A DNA stretch of 64,000 nt. It comes from Telmatactis stephensoni. Lineage: Eukaryota; Cnidaria; Anthozoa; Actiniaria; Isophelliidae. A program made the position numbers and the translations under genes. Below, in pieces: positions 25,101-37,600 of this stretch (position 1 is its first letter; the number at the start of each line of letters is the position of its first letter). The notes below the pieces were generated by a model. That model made no database searches. It was not told the DNA's origin and saw only the letters and a list, made by a program, of their open reading frames with translations. Location: assembly GCA_029948255.1 (NCBI GenBank), contig JALIZF010001482.1, positions 1 through 64,000 of the forward strand, written 5' to 3'.

Positions 25101-25658
25101 AGCTGTTGTGGTATCCATGCTTTCAACGGAGGGAATAGCTTGTAAACTAAGCTAAACTAAAACTAGCAATTATATTTGGCATCGGTAGTTCTTCAGTTGG
25201 TCACCAAGAAGCTCACGGTTGGCCCTTTACCCCCTCTCTCCTTCAGTGCTTCTTTTACGCGGATTAGAACTTCGGACCCGAACTTCGATTAGAAAGAAGT
25301 CGAAACAAGTGTGAGGTGCCTGGGGATCGAACTCAGGACCCCTCGTTCAGACCTTGAACTAAACAACTTAGCAATATTTGATGATGCCTAGCAGTGATGC
25401 TGATTTTTTAACTTATTGTTATTTTATTTTTTATGCTCAGTTACCCTTGGGGCATCTGTATCAGTTGGAATTGTTGCTTTGCTTCTGGTTGTCGTGTTAG
25501 TCGTAGTATTGCGCAAGAAACTGCAAAAAAAGTATCCAAGTATCTTGAATACACCATCAGTTTCGCCTGCTCCATCCGACACCACGAAAGCTTCAGTGAA
25601 GTCGTATGAACAGAATGGAGTGCACCTTGACGAGAAACTAGCAAAGGTAGAAATTTAA
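21420..25658 (+). CDS. SRCR - ZP domain - transmembrane protein (5' end not found)
   Basis: The exons are 21420-21722 (SRCR, phase 1-1), 22266-22477, 22676-22826, 23526-23754, 24452-24747 and 25441-25658. The SRCR domain reads ARIRLQ...GTVCDDNWD...VACRQL...LQC.GNE..IYQC..NGW..HNC..GEDVYLEC, with six Cys. ZP-N holds four Cys (VTCREN, TNCRAT, NGCGTT, FYCKYS). ZP-C follows (DSCYATTSADPNSS, RGCVLDS, LHCELMVC, SRCSSGC). RRRR is a likely furin site. A membrane helix (VGIVALLLVVVLVVVL) is followed by RKK and a short cytoplasmic tail ending KVEI. ZP modules polymerise extracellular proteins; SRCR modules bind ligands or microbes. It resembles DMBT1-like surface proteins; the actual ligand is unknown. 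No signal-peptide exon was found between 19.7 and 21.4 kb, so the 5' end is missing or lies in a distant exon. Confidence 0.88.
24096..24354. mobile_element. MITE with ACCTTTTAGGGT modules
   Basis: The ends AAAGTGGTAGGGGTGCTCGA and TCGAGCACCCCTACCACTTT are inverted. The interior repeats ACCTTTTAGGGT four times. It lies in the intron before the exon at 24452. A related module set occurs at 47280-47600. Confidence 0.65.
24786..25112 (+). mobile_element. tRNA-derived SINE
   Basis: The tRNA-like head AGCCGTTCAGTTGGTTGAGT has box A, and GGGGTTCGATCCCCC is box B. The conserved body follows (GGATAAGGATGTTAAACCG, GCACGTTAAAGAACCCAC), typical of marine-invertebrate SINEs. Not a functional tRNA: the acceptor stem does not close. 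It lies in the last intron of the SRCR-ZP gene. A second possible box B in reverse (GGGGATCGAACTC) is at about 25322. Confidence 0.7.
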
Positions 25659-25888
25659 AGAAAACAAACTTTAAATTTCTATGGTTATTCTTATACCCCT
25701 GGTAAAAACAGATTGAGTCTTTTAGTTTGGTGTAATTTAAAGAAGATTTCAAATACAGTGTATCTCGTTTCTATAAACACTTAGTTTCCAATAAAAAAAT
25801 ATTAGTTTGGTATGACGTGAAAGGATTGTCTAAAACGTCGATATATGCCTCATTTTCAAGCTCTTCACATTGTAGTATTAGGGCAGAT

Positions 25889-26021
25889 CTCGTATGACTG
25901 GGAAAACGGCTCGATCACTGCAAGGCGCGGTTACGGTAAGAACCTCGAATGTTTTCATAGACATCAGTTACGACACTGGTACGGTTACGGTACGGCGCGG
26001 TAAGTTTTCCACTCATGCGAT
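25889..26021. repeat. Small inverted-repeat element
   Basis: TCTCGTATGACTGGGAAAAC and GTTTTCCACTCATGCGATAA are inverted ends. The interior has repeated GGTTACGGTA. No coding capacity. Confidence 0.5.
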
Positions 26022-26207
26022 AACAGCTCTATAAGTCTGTGCTTCATTTACGACTGCTAGTTGTTAACATATTGTGGTATTTCAACTCAAAAGACATCAA
26101 TAAACGTGCAATATATCACATACATTAGTCCAGGATTATTATGTAGCTAGTACTGTTGTACCTGCTGTTGGACTTGAAACTGGACAGGGATGGCAGAGTG
26201 TCTTTTT

Positions 26208-26438
26208 AATAGACCATTTTACGGTTCTTTTCGTGGCGGTTTAACCTCTGCCTCGACAACGTGAAATATATTCAGTTTAGAAATTGACTGCAGTAATGGT
26301 AATATAAGGAATGTGCACATCAACAAATTAAACAGTCGAAACACTTAAAATTCCACGGACTGTAGTCAAATTCTAAAGAATATACTACTGCACTGTCGAG
26401 GCTGAGGTTGAACGACGAGAACCGTGAAATGGTCTATT
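26208..26438. mobile_element. MITE with inverted ends of about 50 bp
   Basis: AATAGACCATTTTACGGTTC followed by GTTTAACCTC.GCCTCGACA is the inverse of the right end (TGTCGAGGCTGAGGTTGAAC ... GAACCGTGAAATGGTCTATT). No ORF. Confidence 0.75.
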
Positions 26439-26944
26439 GAGGATGGAATGGGGGAGGGGTTGTAACCACCAGGATCATCCAGCTCTGATAAGAGTGACGT
26501 ATGCAAGAACAAATCCTTTTATATGTGAGGGTCTGTAGATAACGTGAAGTATTTGTAACTGCTCTTCTATTAAACATATTATCAGTTCTCTAAGTTCCCC
26601 CTCCCGTCTCGGCTGTACATGCTTGGAAATGATTACCCAGAAACTATTCCCTGACCACAAATTCTTTCAATTGGGTTATCATTAAAAAAATATTGCTCCA
26701 CAAAGCAATGATGGCAAAACATCGACCATAAGCAATGTAGATAGTACAGCCAGCAGATCAAAAGAGCAGTTCACATGCAAAGGTAACAGAAAAATGGTTG
26801 GCGGTGATGCGGTTTTACGTTTTTTTGATGCGGTTATTAATTGTTATTTGAACCTGATGTTTTGCGGTTTTTGACTTCAGATTTTGTACACGGTTTTCGG
26901 TTTTGGGGATTTTGACAATTTTGTTGCGAGTTTTTCTCAATTTT

Positions 26945-26990
26945 GTTCATCATTAGCTTGAATCCTGCTTAACGTCTTGGAATAAACTTT
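26945..26990 (-). repeat. Inverted copy of the 5' leader of the SHFRGG gene
   Basis: On the minus strand it reads TTCCAAGACGTTAAGCAGGA then TTCAAGCTAATGATGA. This matches 28638-28675 (TTCCAAGACGTTAAGCAGGA TTTAAACTAATGATGA) almost exactly, including the double ATG. It may be a remnant of a divergently oriented paralogous first exon. Confidence 0.6.
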
Positions 26991-28667
26991 TTGCTGTTGT
27001 GTTTTATTTCATGTACTGAAGGCAGGCTTCCTGTTTTTTTTTTTTGTTTTGTTTTTTTCTTCTTCTTCTTCTTCTTTTCCCTTGGGGCCACAAAACAAAA
27101 GAAGTCAGCCATGTTCATATAATCAGGCCCTCATATGGTTTCTCGCTAAGATTGGAAAAAAGGACACAAGCCGTGTGTTCGCTATGCGATTAAATAAAGC
27201 GCGCTTTTGTCACGAACAACACAGGAAGCTTGCCTTACATAAAATAAAACATAACAGCAAAAAGTTATTTTTTTCTTCAATACAACTTATTTCAATCAAA
27301 ATGCTGCATGCAAACTTCACCGCGCTTCGATTCACTGTCATGCAGTCTTTAAGCTGCATTTTTCGATTCAGAAACGCTCAAATAGTGCACGGTTCTTTTT
27401 CATAGTCTTACGAAAGATGATGTTTCTACTGCGTACTTTGATTTAGGGGATGGGTTGCTGTCACACACCGTTTTGAAAACAAAGCATTGTATTGCATAAA
27501 ATGTGTATTGCATGCACAGTCAATTACAAAGAGACTTGCAGACATCATTGTGAAACCTGAAAACATGTTTTGATGATGGCGAAAGTCAGTCGAGTGAGCT
27601 AAAAATAGCACAAGATGTGTAAACGTCGTTCCGTTAATCATTAAAATACTGGCTCTTAGGGATGGATTTCAAGTCTTCCGTACAGATCCTTGAATTTCTG
27701 AAATCGTTGTGAAGCCATTTATTTCCACGATAATCAGATAAGAAGAAAGTTTGAGGTAAAGAGGAATGAAAACATTCAAAGTTACTATGGTAACGAAACC
27801 AAACATTGTAGATGGTAACTATAAACACTCTCTTGTTAAAAGTAAGATTAATAACATTGCATACATACCTCAAACCAATACTAAATCGCTAATAGACGAA
27901 AATAGTACCACAGCAATTTTTTATTAATTTTTGTCACTGTGTGACTAAATGTCCTCGAAGAAGGCCTTAAATTGGCCAAAAAATAACTGAAAAAATTCGA
28001 AGGAATGTAACGGATGAGAGGAAAGATCATATTTATAGCGTTACCATGGCTTCACAAAAAAACAAACCCTGCAAGAAACTGTAAACAATGTGTTGTAATG
28101 GTAACAAGGTGCTCAAAAGATACCTTGAATTGAATATGGAACTTGATCTAAGAGAGATTAACAAAGACAATATTGCATTTATTATTTGAAGGACAACTTT
28201 ATGGCTCTAAGTAAATAGTTCCATACAGAGTTCGTTGCAAAATCATTTTTAATTATTGATGACCTTTGATTTCATATAAACAAAACGTTTGCACAGTATG
28301 AACGATATATAATTGCATTCCTTCAGACTTGTTTACTATCGCCCAAGTACCCCCTCCCCTCACTGCAAATGATTTTTTACGCCGTACTTCCGCATTATTG
28401 ATCACGTGATAAACGACCAATGAAATTTGACGCCATGGTGCGTAGTAACTGTTTCTGCACCAATCAATTGGTCATACTTAACCCTGACTAGGCATGGCAA
28501 AGATATAACAGAGTTAAACCCACTGTCAGATGCCCCAGAATTTTTACCTTTTACAGTGTTATAGGCACTGTTGGTTCATCTCGCAAACAAAAAGCATTAA
28601 AAAGAAAAAGGCAGCACTAAGTGCACTCGGATACCAAATTCCAAGACGTTAAGCAGGATTTAAACTA

Positions 28668-31600
28668 ATGATGATCATGAAGAAGTTGCTCGTGCAAGTA
28701 TCTCTTGTGCTCATTGTCAGTTTGGTTGTGAACGCATCGCACTTTAGAGGAGGAATCATCTCCTACAAGCCAAATGGAAACCCTTACTCGGTGAGTAATT
28801 AAATGTTTAGGGTTATAATAATTGTTAGACATCTGGTTATTTTGCATGTTGATTATGAGGTCTCAGAATCTGCCTATCAACATTTATTAATTGAAAAGGA
28901 AACTATGCGGAACATTTGTCACTTCGTATCTTTTTGAACTGCCTTGCCATAGGCTATAATGCATTGTTGTGGATTACGACGTACGATTGCTAAGTTGCTA
29001 AAGTTGCTACTTTCTTCAGTTGAAACTTTTCACTGGGAAAAAATTCTCACTACATAACCGCCTGTCAATCAATGCCTTCTTGTGTTGCTATTCATTCTTT
29101 GCTGAAAGACTTAGAATGACTTGCCATTTTTTCTGCTCAAACTTATACAAAAGATACAGTCATATATACCTTAAATATATACTTCTGTAGTCCCCTTCCC
29201 TTCCCTACTGTTACATACGCCTGACTAACCAAGGTTGCTTAATGAGCTGTGCAAAGTCTTTTGTCTAGTTTTATGTTTACTCTACAGCCTTTGTTGAAGC
29301 AAAGGTATCAACTGTATAAGCTGTTCATTTGCGTAACCTATAACGGCATGTCAAGGTTTTGGATTATTTTGTATGACTTGTAAAATAACTCGAGTAAAGT
29401 TTTTAAGCTTACCTTAAGGGGGCTGAAAACGGGTTTCATAAATACCTATACACTCAACGAAAATGTCCCAGATCTCATTTTTGTCAAAATCTCATTTTGA
29501 AGTGATATATCATACTATGGCTGATGAAATAAGAATTTGGATACTTTTTTATAATTTATCACGCTTGCTGTTGTCATGGCAACAACAGACGACCGGCAAA
29601 CTTCATTTTGTTTAAAAAGCTCATTAGACAAGGCGCAAAACTGAAAAAGTCGATCGCAAAAAGTGCAGAAGGCATTTTGGGGTAGAGGCTGGTAACATAA
29701 CTATTCTAAACTAATTTTTTATGCTGAATCCGAATATGACTGTTACCAAGACGTATTCTGCAATCTTATCGTGTAAATGACGTATTTTGTGAATTGCTAC
29801 AGTCATTTCATACTAACGGCTTTTTCATGTAATTGCAAAAGTTCCTAAACTTAAAAACAATTACCATAGCTGGAAAGAGCATATCAAAATCAGTAAAACT
29901 GTGAAGTTTGAAGGATATAAGTTGAAAACTCAAGGAGATACGAATTTTCAAAAAAACGAAATTTTGTATGAAAACACTTACAGTTATCCAAGAGATACAA
30001 ACAAATTTTGTTTTTAAGTTTGGGAACTTTTGGAATTACATGAAAAAGCCGTTAGTATGAAATGACTGTAGCAATACACAAAATACGTCATTTACACGAT
30101 AAGATTGCCGAATACGTCTTGGTAACAGTCATATTCGGATTCAGCATGAAAAATTAGTTACCAGCTTCTACCCCAAAATGCCTCCAGGTATCTGATTTTT
30201 CGAAAATGCGCCTTGTCTACATGTTTGTTAAAATAGAAATATCGTCACTATAAGTATTGGTAGCTCCGATCATAAATGATTTAAATTAATAAGTTTTGAG
30301 AGACGAAAAGAGATGAAAAGAGATGAAAGAGATGAGAAGAGATGAGAAAGATGAGAAGTGAAGAGAAGAGACCAGACCAGACCAGACCAGACCAGACCAG
30401 ACCAGACCAGACCAGACCAGACCAGACCAGACCAGACCAGACCAGACCAGACCAGACCAGACCAGACCAGACCAGACCAGACCAGACCAGACCAGACCAG
30501 ACCAGACCAGACCAGACCAGACCAGACCAGACCAGACCAGACCAGACCAGACCAGACCAGACCAGACCAGACCAGACCAGACCAGACCAGACCAGACCAG
30601 ACCAGACCAGACCAGACCAGACCAGACCAGACCAGACCAGACCAGACCAGACCAGACCAGACCAGACCAGACCAGACCAGACCAGACCAGACCAGACCAG
30701 ACCAGACCAGACCAGACCAGACCAGACCAGACCAGACAAGGGATTGGAAAGATAAGAAGAGAGGAGAGAAGAGAGCAAAAGAGAAGAGAAGAGAAGAGAA
30801 GAGAAGAGAAGAGAAGAGAAGAGAAGAGAAGAGAAGAGAAAAGGAGAGAAGAAAAGGGAAGAGAAGAGAAGAGAAGAAAAAAGGAAAAGAGAAGAGAAAA
30901 GAAGAGAATAGGTTTTCTTGAGAAGGTTTCATCGGAAACTCCAGCATCAGAACTTGATCGCTTCATTCTTGCTTTTTCGTTTGAAATCCATTTCTGCTAA
31001 CACATATAGTACCATGATATGAATTGTTAGCTTGAGCTGACAATAATTGAAACAGTCGATCGATATCTTACAGTGCCTGCACGTACCATAACTCTTTCTT
31101 CCGTAAGACCAGTTTCTTTGGCAGCTTTACTAATTAATGGTTTCACTTCTTTGCGAGTGCTGGTCATTCCCTGCTCTTCGAAAAATCGCTCTAGAATTTT
31201 CTTTTGGATGTCCGATATTTGGACGTATAAGGCAAACGCGTACTTTGGTTCATGATTTATATTTAGTTAACTAACAGCACCAATAAGGTTTTGAAATTCG
31301 TTGAATGCTAATTACAGACAGCTGAATTCAGTTTCCAAAGGTTTAAAAGTTTCACAATTCTTTATCTGTAGGACCTAATTTAATAAATGAATTAAGTACA
31401 ATAATAATATAATAATAATATAATGCATTTATATTGCGCCTATACAAATATGTTCTAGGCGCATGGGAAAGAGGGAAAAAAAAGTCATTTCAAATTATAA
31501 GCTAACTTGAAAAGATGCGTTTTCAGTGAAGACTTGAACAATGACAGAGAAGTTGTAGTCCTTATATAATACGGAAGAGAGCTCCAAAGTTCAGGGGCAC

Positions 31601-34600
31601 ACACACAGAACGAACGAACAAGTTGAACATCAGTAGAAGAGCGAAGATTTCTTGTAGGTTTGTAGAGGGAAATCAGGTCAGATATATAGGAAGGAGCCAG
31701 GTCGTAGAGGGCTTTAAAGGTTATCAAAAGAATCTTGAATTTTATTCGATCAGCAACAGGAAGCCAGTGTAATGGAATTAAGATAGGAGTGATGTGACAG
31801 TGTTTGCGTGATAGAGTTATTAGACGTGCAGCAGCATTTTGAACCGACTGGAGTTTTGAAATTTGTTGACTTGGAAGACCAAAAAGAAGACAGTTAAAAC
31901 AATCGATCTTAGAAGTGATAAAAGCATGAACCAGTCTTTCAGTAGTTTGAAGAGACAGGAATTTTCTAACTTTGGCAATGTTTCGGAGATGGTAAAAGGC
32001 AGTTTTACAGATGGAATTAACGTGGGATACCATTGACATTGTTGAATTAAAGATTACACCAATATTTCTTGCTGATTTCGACGGCTTGATTACATCATTT
32101 CCAAAACAAAGGTTAGGGAGAGATTCTTGCGGGCTATGCTTGGAGTAGAGAAAAATAAGTTCAGTTTTATCCTTATTAAGCTTTAATTTATTTATGGACA
32201 TCCATAGGTCAATGTCTGACAGGCAATTTTCAATACGATTCATGGACTGGTACATATCTTCATCATCATTACAGAAAAACGGAAGGTATAGTTGTGTATC
32301 ATCTGCATACAGGTGAAATGACAAATCATGGGAACGTAAAATATCAGCAACAGGAGAAGTGTAGAGTATATACAAGATAGGTCCAAGAACAGATACTTGA
32401 GGAACACCACAATCGAGCTCAAGAGGTTCAGAAGAAACACCATCTAAAACGACAAACTGCCTACGATTAGACAGATATGATTTGAACCACGTTTCCAGAT
32501 ATTATATACATACATACATACATACATACATACATGATTGAGACTCCCTCAACAGGGCTTTTCAGCTCAATTTATAAATCCTAACTAAATGATATAAATC
32601 AAACATAAATAGATTAAGAATCCCAATTGGCAAGGCGGCAAACCAGTTGGCTATATTACAAGCATGGCCGTGAAACTGAATTTGAACTAATCGAAATCGG
32701 AACAAATTCAGTCTCAGCTAGTGGCCAGAGCGGGAATCGAACCTGGGACCGCCAGATTGCGAGACCAACGCTCTGACCACTCGGCCATGCTGCCTCCTAT
32801 TCCAAACTTTGAATTCAGGCGACTCAGCAAAATTTCATGATCTACGGTGTCAAACGCAGCTGATAGATCAAGGAGAAGAAGTGCAACACACTTTCGATTA
32901 TCAATGACCTGGAGTATATCATTATTCACACGAAGAAGAGAAGTCTCGCAGCTGTGAAACTGTTTATAAGCGAATTGAAATGGTTCATGAAGATTATTAA
33001 TTGACAAGTAAGAGTTCAAACGTTCAGCAACAGTTTTTTCAATTATTTTCGAGACAGCCTTGAGGTTAGAAATAGGGCGGTAATGTCCAAGAATTTCATG
33101 ATTGAGAGTAGGCTTCTTGAGAAGAGGTTTTAAAACAGCCCATTTCATTGAAGAAGGAACGAAGCCAGTGGTGATTGATATATTAACAATATTACAGATG
33201 ACAGGTAGTAAAGTGGTAAGTTCGTTGACCAAAAAATTGGCAGGAATAGGATCAAGACAACAGGATTTCGAGGATAATTTTCTTGCAATTTTTGACAGTT
33301 CTTCACAAGTTATAGGAGAGAATGATTCCAAACAGCTATCAATTTGGGGTTGATCATGTATCAAAAAAGGATTAAATGAAATAGATGGTAGCTGATCCCT
33401 GATATTTACTATTTTGTTTTTGAAAAAGTTGATGAACTTGTCCGCAAGGATGGTGGTAGAGTTACAAGACGGAAGTCGTTTTTTAGGTGTACGATGCAAA
33501 AGAGCATTAGAATCAGTGCCAGCATCATCAATTTGATTAGAGTAGTAATTCATTTTGGCATCAAAAATAAGCTTCTTGACAACATTGCATTGAGCTTCGT
33601 AAAGTTGCCGATCAACAGTTAGACCAGAACGACGCCAGCGTCTTTCAAGGTTCCGCCGTTTAGTTTTGTTTTCTTTGATAACATTGGTATACCAAGGCGC
33701 TCTAGGGCGTTGACGTACAATGCAACTTTAGAAAGAAGTGGAGCATGATTATCAATAATCGAAGATATTGATCACAAAGTTCAGATAAGTCAGACGAAGG
33801 ATTTTGGAGTAGTGATGAGTTAACAATATCAAAATGGAATAAATCACAGTCAACAGTGCAAAGTTTTCTGTAAGTAATGACTTTTGTAGATGCAAGTGGC
33901 TTACGTATACTGACAGATAGGTGACAATGAACAGCATAGTGGTCAGAAAGACAAGGATCATGTACATGGATATTTTTAACCAACGTCTCAATATTGTGCA
34001 ACACATTGACAATTTAATCGTTTAAAGCTAATAGCCAGTGATAACGAACATAACGGCGACCTCTAGATTTTGGCTGTATTAGATCGAAGAATTTAGCCTG
34101 ACTTTCAACATTGTGTCATGATCCACAAGCAACAACATTTATGAAGGCACATCATCAAAGTAGTCGTTCTAAACACCACACTGATGACTCAGTCTTAGAT
34201 CTAGCGACCATCAATTACTTTAAAAGAGTAACGTTGTGCAACTTTTGTGCAATGTGCAACTTTCAGACGTCATTTATTTAGGTAACATTATAGTTATTTC
34301 ACAATGATTGATACATCAGTCCGTCAGGTTACTGAGAAAAACCCTCATCATCGTACGTCGAAAGCTTATGAGGACTGTGATTGGTCAATAACATATCGAG
34401 AGGCCAGGTTTCCTAGTGAGATTGTTGCGATGACAGTCTAAAGCCGCTTATAGCAATTTCCTAAATTTAGGAAAGTACGCTTGGAGCCCGTTTTAGGAAA
34501 GGTGAGAAGGGTGCATGAATCCAAGAGACGGCATTCAAAGAAAAAATTTAATGGCAAAACAATACTTTTCTCCCGTTAACATGCAGACAGATATGTTTTC

Positions 34601-37600
34601 GGCGTGTCGCCAAAGTTTTTGAGGTTAAGTTAAATAAAGGTTTAGCAATTTATGCAGAACAAAAGATTGGACGTACCTACATTTCTCACTCAATTGCAAA
34701 ATTCACACCTAGTCAGCTTGCAGTCAACATATAGAACTGCAACACGAGCATTTATCGACGACTTGTAACGACTTGTAAACGTTGAACTTTAGCTTCAACT
34801 GCTTCAACAGCGATGGATTTCCGCCAAAACGGCAAACTTCAGCATTCGGTAGGGACAGAATTCAGAAATCACCCTTGGCTATCCTTTACGGTAGATAACC
34901 TAGCCAACAAAACTGTGAAAACAGCTCCTCGTTCGCGTGGTCTTTCAAGTCAGCCGTCAGTTTGCAAGTCATCCTCTACTTCGAAATACGCCTTTTTCGG
35001 CTTTTAAAAACTACAATTTTTACTTTCAATGACTATCGAATTGCATCTAAAGCTCTCTTAGTATAACCATATGATTTTCCAGCTTATCAGAGGGAATTTT
35101 GATGCATTTTGCTTCCCAAAATGTTGTGTTTGCCTCTAAGTTCTGCATGCAGTGAGTTGCTTCACTGAAGTCATGACAACGGCAGAGCTTACAACCAAAC
35201 AACCAATCAGAGATAGATAAAATGTGTAAGAGCCAATCACAATCGTTTAAAAAGCACTTGCATTTGAATGGGTTTTGCCCAAAGTTTGTTTTTCTTTCAA
35301 AGATGAAGCAAGAAAATTTATCGGAGGGATATAAAATAAATAAACCCCTTCTGGCTCACTGGCATATTGAAGGATAATGTCCTCGAACTAGAGATGGTCC
35401 TCAAGATATCTCATTTGCCCTCGAAGCAAATGTTCATTTTTCGGACCATCTCTAATCCTCGGACATTATCCTTCGATATACCAGCCGCCAGAAGGGGTTT
35501 ACTAAATATCAAGTAATATATATATTCCATATATCGCGCCTAACTTAGATTTCATTTCTTGTGCTTTTGTTTTGAAAAAAAATTGTTGTAAAATCTATTC
35601 GTATGTGACCAAGTAAACCAATCCAACACTTCACTTTGACTACGGTTTATTCCACTTCACAAACGTAAACCCAAACGAACGGCGAGAACTACGATAAGTA
35701 ATCAACAATAACTAATTAATTACTATCCTACGTTGTTATACAAAGGTTAAGGATTTCATGCATAAGTCAACTACAAAAAAACTAGCAGAAACTTTAGGTC
35801 GATATGTGACCAACCTAAAATAACTAGTGTAAACACACTATTCAAACTACTTAGCGATTCATGCTAAACCAACAACTTAATTAGACAATCCTATACCTGA
35901 TTACTGTAGAAGTAAATCACTTGTAAACAACAACTACTGAAATAGAGATCGGTTGCATGAAGCAAACCGGCAAATCTACAGCTTTTTCCGTTCTCTTTCT
36001 TGTATAATTCTTGCGAATTTACAACTATAACTGATTTCTACGTAGTACTTAGTTAAATGAGAAATGTTACATACCAATTTCGTTGACTTGAAGTTATGAA
36101 ATAGACATAATTGAGACTGTAAGCAGGTTTTCTTTTTGAACTAACACTCAAAACTAACTGTAAATATTCATCATCAAAGATTTGATTTACAAAACGTGAT
36201 TTGCGCGCGCGCTATAAAACTTTGTGCGCGCTCTACTATTATTCAACGATAAATCTAACTCGCCACACTCACCTCCACTTTTTTAAATTGTCGCCCTCGA
36301 CAATTCTAAACTAGTTATATAAATTAAACATAAGTAACGGTCGAAACTTCGACCAAGTTCATTAATGGGTGATAGGTTCTTTGTCTTGACGCCAGTCGCT
36401 TGGACCTTCGAAGAGGTTGGACTGTTGACGAATCTTGCGTTGAGTCCTCTAGCCTTGGATCTTTATAGGTCTTGTCTTGGATGCTGCTTGTCACCTTGGG
36501 TGGACGTTCTTGATTGTTGCCTGTCAACGTAGGTGCACGCTTAGGTATCCGTCGCATACAGTATAGCACACCGTCGTCGTTGTCGTCATCATCGTCTGTC
36601 CTCATTGGGAAGTCGTTAGCTGACCTCTTTTCAAGCACTGACTCCAATGCTGATTCTCTGGATGTAGGCTGCTCTTCACGATCAAACGTAGGGTGACACA
36701 CTCTGAATGAGCTACGATGGGCTCGACATGATGTACCATCGTCCACTGACTTTAAAGTGTACACAGGATTTCCACTGCCTGGTACTTGCACAACCACGTA
36801 CAACTTGGGGTTCCAAGCATCCTGTATCTTGTTTCTTCCTAGAACTCTGTTTCTCATATAAACGTGGTCTCCAACGTTGACTTGAGGGTCGTGAACTTTT
36901 TTGTCAAGGTGTCTAGTGCGTTCTTCGCTACACTTCTTAAGATGTCTGGCTGCATTTTCATATACTGTCGACAGGCGTTCTCTGTGTGCGTTTAGCCATT
37001 CATCAGCACCTTGCGTAGTGTCGTACATTTCTTCCTCTCTCCTCCCCAGCAAAAAATCGAGTGGTATCACTGGATCTCTACCAAACAGCAGATGGTATGG
37101 GCTGTAGCCTGTGGAAGCATGAGGAGTGACGTTGTAGGAATAGAGTAATTCTGGAAGGAAGGCCGTCCATCTTTTCTTCTTCTCTGGTGGTAATGTTCTT
37201 AACAGTTCATGCATCGTTCTGTTGAAACGTTCACACTGTCCATTACCTTCTGGATGGTAAGGCGTTGTCCTGGTCTTTTTGATTCCGTACATGTTGCACA
37301 GTTCCTTGATTACATTGCTTTCGAAGTTTCTTCCTTGATCTGAGTGTAGTTGCTTTGGGACACCGTACTTGAAGAACCATTCGTTGAGTAGTACTTTCGC
37401 TGTGGTACTGGCTTTTTGGTCCCGTGTCGGTACAGCGATTGTGAATTTGGTGAAGACGTCCGTCATGACCAAGACGTTTTCTCTTCCATCCGATGACTTT
37501 TCGATTAGAGTAAAGTCAATAGCAAGGATCTCTAAAGGCTTGCTTGCCAGTAAGGTACTCGACGCTGGTCTCACTCTAGGCGTTGGCAACTTTGCTAGGT

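Larger units (their letters stand above)
25659..28667. other. Intergenic spacer between the two extracellular genes
   Basis: Contains two small inverted-repeat elements (25889-26021 and 26208-26438), a poly(T)/TTC tract near 27030-27075 and an inverted copy of the next gene's leader near 26945-26990. No further ORF with motifs was recognised. The promoter of the 28668 gene must lie here; no TATA box stands out. Confidence 0.5.

Noticed and set aside
26696..26782. Possible exon ending CATGCAAAG|GTAACA
   Set aside because: Does not join the SRCR-ZP gene in phase and has no recognisable motif.
30270..30966. Open frames of VWSGL or DQTRP repeats on both strands
   Set aside because: Produced by the 5-bp ACCAG satellite being open in several frames; no gene signals.
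32712..32797. tRNA gene (box A and box B present)
   Set aside because: The acceptor stem does not pair and it is followed by a SINE body and TATG tail inside a LINE.
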